Shown here one piece after another: positions 5,448-6,854 of a DNA stretch of 6,854 bases; the first letter of the stretch is position 1; the number at the start of each line of letters is the position of its first letter. A model generated the notes under the pieces. The model had not been told where the DNA came from, did not search any database, and worked only from the letters and a program-made list of their open reading frames with translations. The position numbers and the translations under genes are program-made. The DNA comes from Chromatiales bacterium. GTDB lineage: Bacteria; Pseudomonadota; Gammaproteobacteria; CAMYNG01. The stretch is from contig JALUTW010000406.1 in NCBI GenBank assembly GCA_027021685.1, forward strand, positions 1 to 6,854, given 5' to 3'.

Positions 5448-6339
5448 CGCCGGCCAGCTCCTCGCAGTAGCGCTCGATGGCGGCGCGGGTCTCCACCGGG
5501 CGCTCGGTGAGCATCCAGTGATCGGCATCGATCCCGGTCACGTGCACGTCGGGGAAGCGGGCCACGATCTCCTTCACCGCCGCGGTCTCCGAGGTGGCGG
5601 CGCCGGCCGAGAGCAGCACCCGCACCGGCACGGTGATGGTCTCCGGCGCCGGCAGCGGCCGGGTGACCTCGCGCAGCTCCTGCAGGTACACCGCCAGGGG
5701 GATGTAGCGCAGGTCGGCCCAGGGCGACATGTAGAGATCGGCGATGCGGCGCCCCGGCTCCGCCGCCAGGCGCGCGCGGGTGGCCTCGTCCAGGGCCCAC
5801 AGGTCGCGCTGCGGCAGCCGCCGCCGGCGCAGGCCCAGGGCGTTGGCCAGGCGCACCAGGGCGATGGCCCCGGCCAGCAGCCAGCGCAGGCGCCGGGCGG
5901 CGGCCAGCGGCCCGGCCAGGGCCTCGGGAAACACCGGGTCGACGAGGATGAGGCCGCGCACCGCCTCCGGGTGGCGCCGGGCGAACACCAGGGCGAGCTG
6001 GGCGCCCAGGCTGTGGCCCAGCAGCACCGGGCGCCCGACGCCGGCATGGTCGAGCAGGGCGGCCAGGTCGCGGCACCACACGTCGTGGCCCACCCGGCCC
6101 CGGTACAGCGAGCAGCCGTGACCGCGCAGGTCCGGCGCCAGCAGGGTCCAGTGCCCGCGCAGCCGGGTGCGGGCCATGAACTCGGCGAACCGGGTGTGAT
6201 TGCTGGCCAGGCCGTGGAGGAGCACCAGCGCCGGGCAGCGCCCCGGTGAACGCTCCCCGCATGGATCGAGGCAGTAGCACAGCCGGGCCCCGTCCGGGGC
6301 GCGGAACCGGAGGACCTGCGCCTGGCCGCCGCGGTTCAC
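5431..6339 (-). CDS. Alpha/beta hydrolase fold protein
   Basis: A 302-residue alpha/beta hydrolase. LLHGLASNHTRF (40-51) supplies the oxyanion HG motif, and PDLRGHG (69-75) is the usual strand-4 turn. GHSLG (108-112) is the nucleophile elbow with S110, and DADHW (271-275) holds the catalytic H274. A lid-like helical insertion covers about 140-225. The usual third member, an aspartate after strand 7 (G-x-x-D type), is not obvious; that stretch reads LLSAGAATSE, leaving E251, or D134 of LVDP, as candidates. The GTG at 6339-6337 is chosen as start because it overlaps the stop of the preceding 36-codon gene as GTGA and sits just before the fold begins. No Shine-Dalgarno sequence is visible there, so translation is probably coupled. 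The substrate cannot be told from sequence; the operon with gshA could mean a thioester or glutathione conjugate, but that is speculation. Confidence 0.9.
   Translation of the reverse strand: MNRGGQAQVLRFRAPDGARLCYCLDPCGERSPGRCPALVLLHGLASNHTRFAEFMARTRLRGHWTLLAPDLRGHGCSLYRGRVGHDVWCRDLAALLDHAGVGRPVLLGHSLGAQLALVFARRHPEAVRGLILVDPVFPEALAGPLAAARRLRWLLAGAIALVRLANALGLRRRRLPQRDLWALDEATRARLAAEPGRRIADLYMSPWADLRYIPLAVYLQELREVTRPLPAPETITVPVRVLLSAGAATSETAAVKEIVARFPDVHVTGIDADHWMLTERPVETRAAIERYCEELAGGGGNG
5458..5463 (-). promoter_or_regulatory. Ribosome binding site for the cyclotransferase GTG start
   Basis: The minus strand reads GAGGAG here, 10 bases before the GTG at 5447. It lies inside the last codons of the hydrolase gene and supports the GTG start where no nearby ATG exists. 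Confidence 0.6.
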
Positions 6340-6446
6340 TTGCGCGGCTTGATGACCAGGCTGTTCTTCACTGCGCGCACGCCCGCCACCGAACGGGCCG
6401 GCGGCAGCAGCAGCAGGGCGGCAAGGAGGGTGAGCGGCTTGGACAT
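6336..6446 (-). CDS. Small exported-peptide-like gene, 36 residues
   Basis: An unrecognised short ORF in the gap between gshA and the hydrolase. GGAGG (6456-6452) lies five bases before its ATG at 6446, and its TGA overlaps the hydrolase GTG as GTGA. The product starts MSKPLTLLAALLLLPP, a short charged n-region followed by a leucine-rich hydrophobic core. ARSVAG (17-22) could be a signal peptidase site after A21. The remainder, GVRAVKNSLVIKPRK, is 15 residues with five basic and no acidic residues. It might be a real exported cationic peptide, a small membrane protein (the hydrophobic run is short for this), or mainly a translational coupler delivering ribosomes to the hydrolase start, which lacks its own binding site. 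I know no family for it. The strong ribosome site and exact stop/start overlap make translation likely; function is open. Confidence 0.55.
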   Translation of the reverse strand: MSKPLTLLAALLLLPPARSVAGVRAVKNSLVIKPRK

Positions 6447-6451
6447 GGCGT

Positions 6452-6456
6452 CCTCC
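6452..6456 (-). promoter_or_regulatory. Strong ribosome binding site for the 36-codon gene
   Basis: GGAGG on the minus strand, five bases before the ATG at 6446 and just downstream of the gshA stop. It is a perfect core match and the main evidence that the small ORF is translated. Confidence 0.65.
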
Positions 6457-6467
6457 GTGGAGGGATA

Positions 6468-6854
6468 TCAGGTCTGGGCGAAATAGTCCTGCAGGAATTC
6501 CTCGAAGCTCCGGGTGTCCGCGGCCTCCAGCTCGGCCTGGCGCCGGTGCGATTCGCGCGCCAGGTTCTCGAAGAAAGCCTGGCGTTCGGGCGGCAGGGGC
6601 CGGGCCCGGAAATGGTCCTCGTACTCGCGCGACTTGCGCAGCGCGAACTCGAAGAAGCTCTCGTGGCGATCGCGCATCTCCGCCAGCATGCGGGCCGAGG
6701 GCGTGGCCCCGGGGTCGCGCACCGCCTCCCGCTGCACCGCCAGGGCACGGGCGTATGCCCCGCCGCCCCCGGCGTCGTCCAGTATCCCGCACACCGGCTC
6801 CAGGGCATCCAGCACTTGGCCCGCCCATTCCACCAGCGGGACCGCCTCGCCGCG
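6468..6854 (-). CDS. gshA: Glutamate-cysteine ligase, C-terminal part (gene runs off the window)
   Basis: The frame is open from the right edge to TGA at 6470-6468, giving the last 128 residues of a protein of roughly 520 in E. coli. The tail matches E. coli GshA: GATPSARML (49-57 of the visible part) corresponds to its LTFSARIL, and SHRRQAELEAADT (102-114) corresponds to its SERRQQEMEAADT close to the C-terminus. GshA joins glutamate and cysteine through the gamma-carboxyl group using ATP, the first step of glutathione synthesis, in the cytoplasm. The ATP-grasp-like catalytic core lies outside the window and cannot be checked. The GTG at 6833 is not the start: reading continues upstream (RGEAVPLVEW). 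It is the most upstream visible gene of the operon, with a 21-base gap to the 36-codon gene. Confidence 0.85.
   Translation of the reverse strand, partial: RGEAVPLVEWAGQVLDALEPVCGILDDAGGGGAYARALAVQREAVRDPGATPSARMLAEMRDRHESFFEFALRKSREYEDHFRARPLPPERQAFFENLARESHRRQAELEAADTRSFEEFLQDYFAQT

Noticed and set aside
5448..5528. ATG at 5528 as start of the cyclotransferase
   Set aside because: The extra 27 residues overlap the hydrolase coding region, look like shadow sequence, and the GTG at 5447 has a better-placed ribosome site.
6340..6828. Upstream extension of the hydrolase frame to an ATG at 6828
   Set aside because: It lies over the gshA 3' end and the small gene, has no domain content, and the hydrolase fold begins only after the GTG at 6339.
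1..6854. Mobile element, prophage, CRISPR or defence island
   Set aside because: No transposase, integrase, terminal repeats, direct-repeat array, tRNA or defence-type domain is seen; the genes are metabolic or repair genes of uniform composition.

Overview
The window is very GC-rich coding DNA with almost no free space. It carries seven recognisable genes and one probable 36-codon gene. The partial glutamate-cysteine ligase at the right edge belongs to the E. coli-type (GSH1) family. Together with the base composition this points to a high-GC gammaproteobacterium, perhaps of the Ectothiorhodospiraceae/Chromatiales kind. That placement is an inference; no ribosomal or other phylogenetic marker is present. 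I see no tRNA, rRNA, CRISPR array, insertion sequence or phage gene, and nothing that marks the DNA as recently acquired.

Layout from left to right. Positions 1-516 (+) hold the 3' part of a uracil-DNA glycosylase-superfamily gene, which converges on the next gene across only 18 bases. Positions 535-3823 (-) are a two-gene unit: a GT4 glycosyltransferase followed by an amylo-alpha-1,6-glucosidase-type hydrolase, with a GC-rich hairpin between them. A 246-base divergent intergenic region (3824-4069) separates this unit from a histone-deacetylase-family gene (4070-5020, +), which may be read as a leaderless mRNA. Positions 5021-5102 are a short convergent spacer with a nested inverted repeat. 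Positions 5103-6854 (-) are a tightly packed operon, listed in transcription order: gshA (3' part only), a 36-codon signal-peptide-like gene, an alpha/beta hydrolase, and a gamma-glutamylcyclotransferase-like gene.

Functionally there are two plausible modules. The GT4/debranching pair looks like a build-and-trim unit for a glucoside or glucan; its product is not known from sequence. The right-hand operon joins the first enzyme of glutathione synthesis to an enzyme family that cleaves gamma-glutamyl bonds, so it looks like a glutathione or gamma-glutamyl peptide metabolism unit. The hydrolase and the tiny predicted exported peptide in the middle of that operon are the least explained parts. 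I do not find convincing evidence of a wholly new multi-gene system. The best leads are the small coupled gene inside the gshA operon and the gene order around it.
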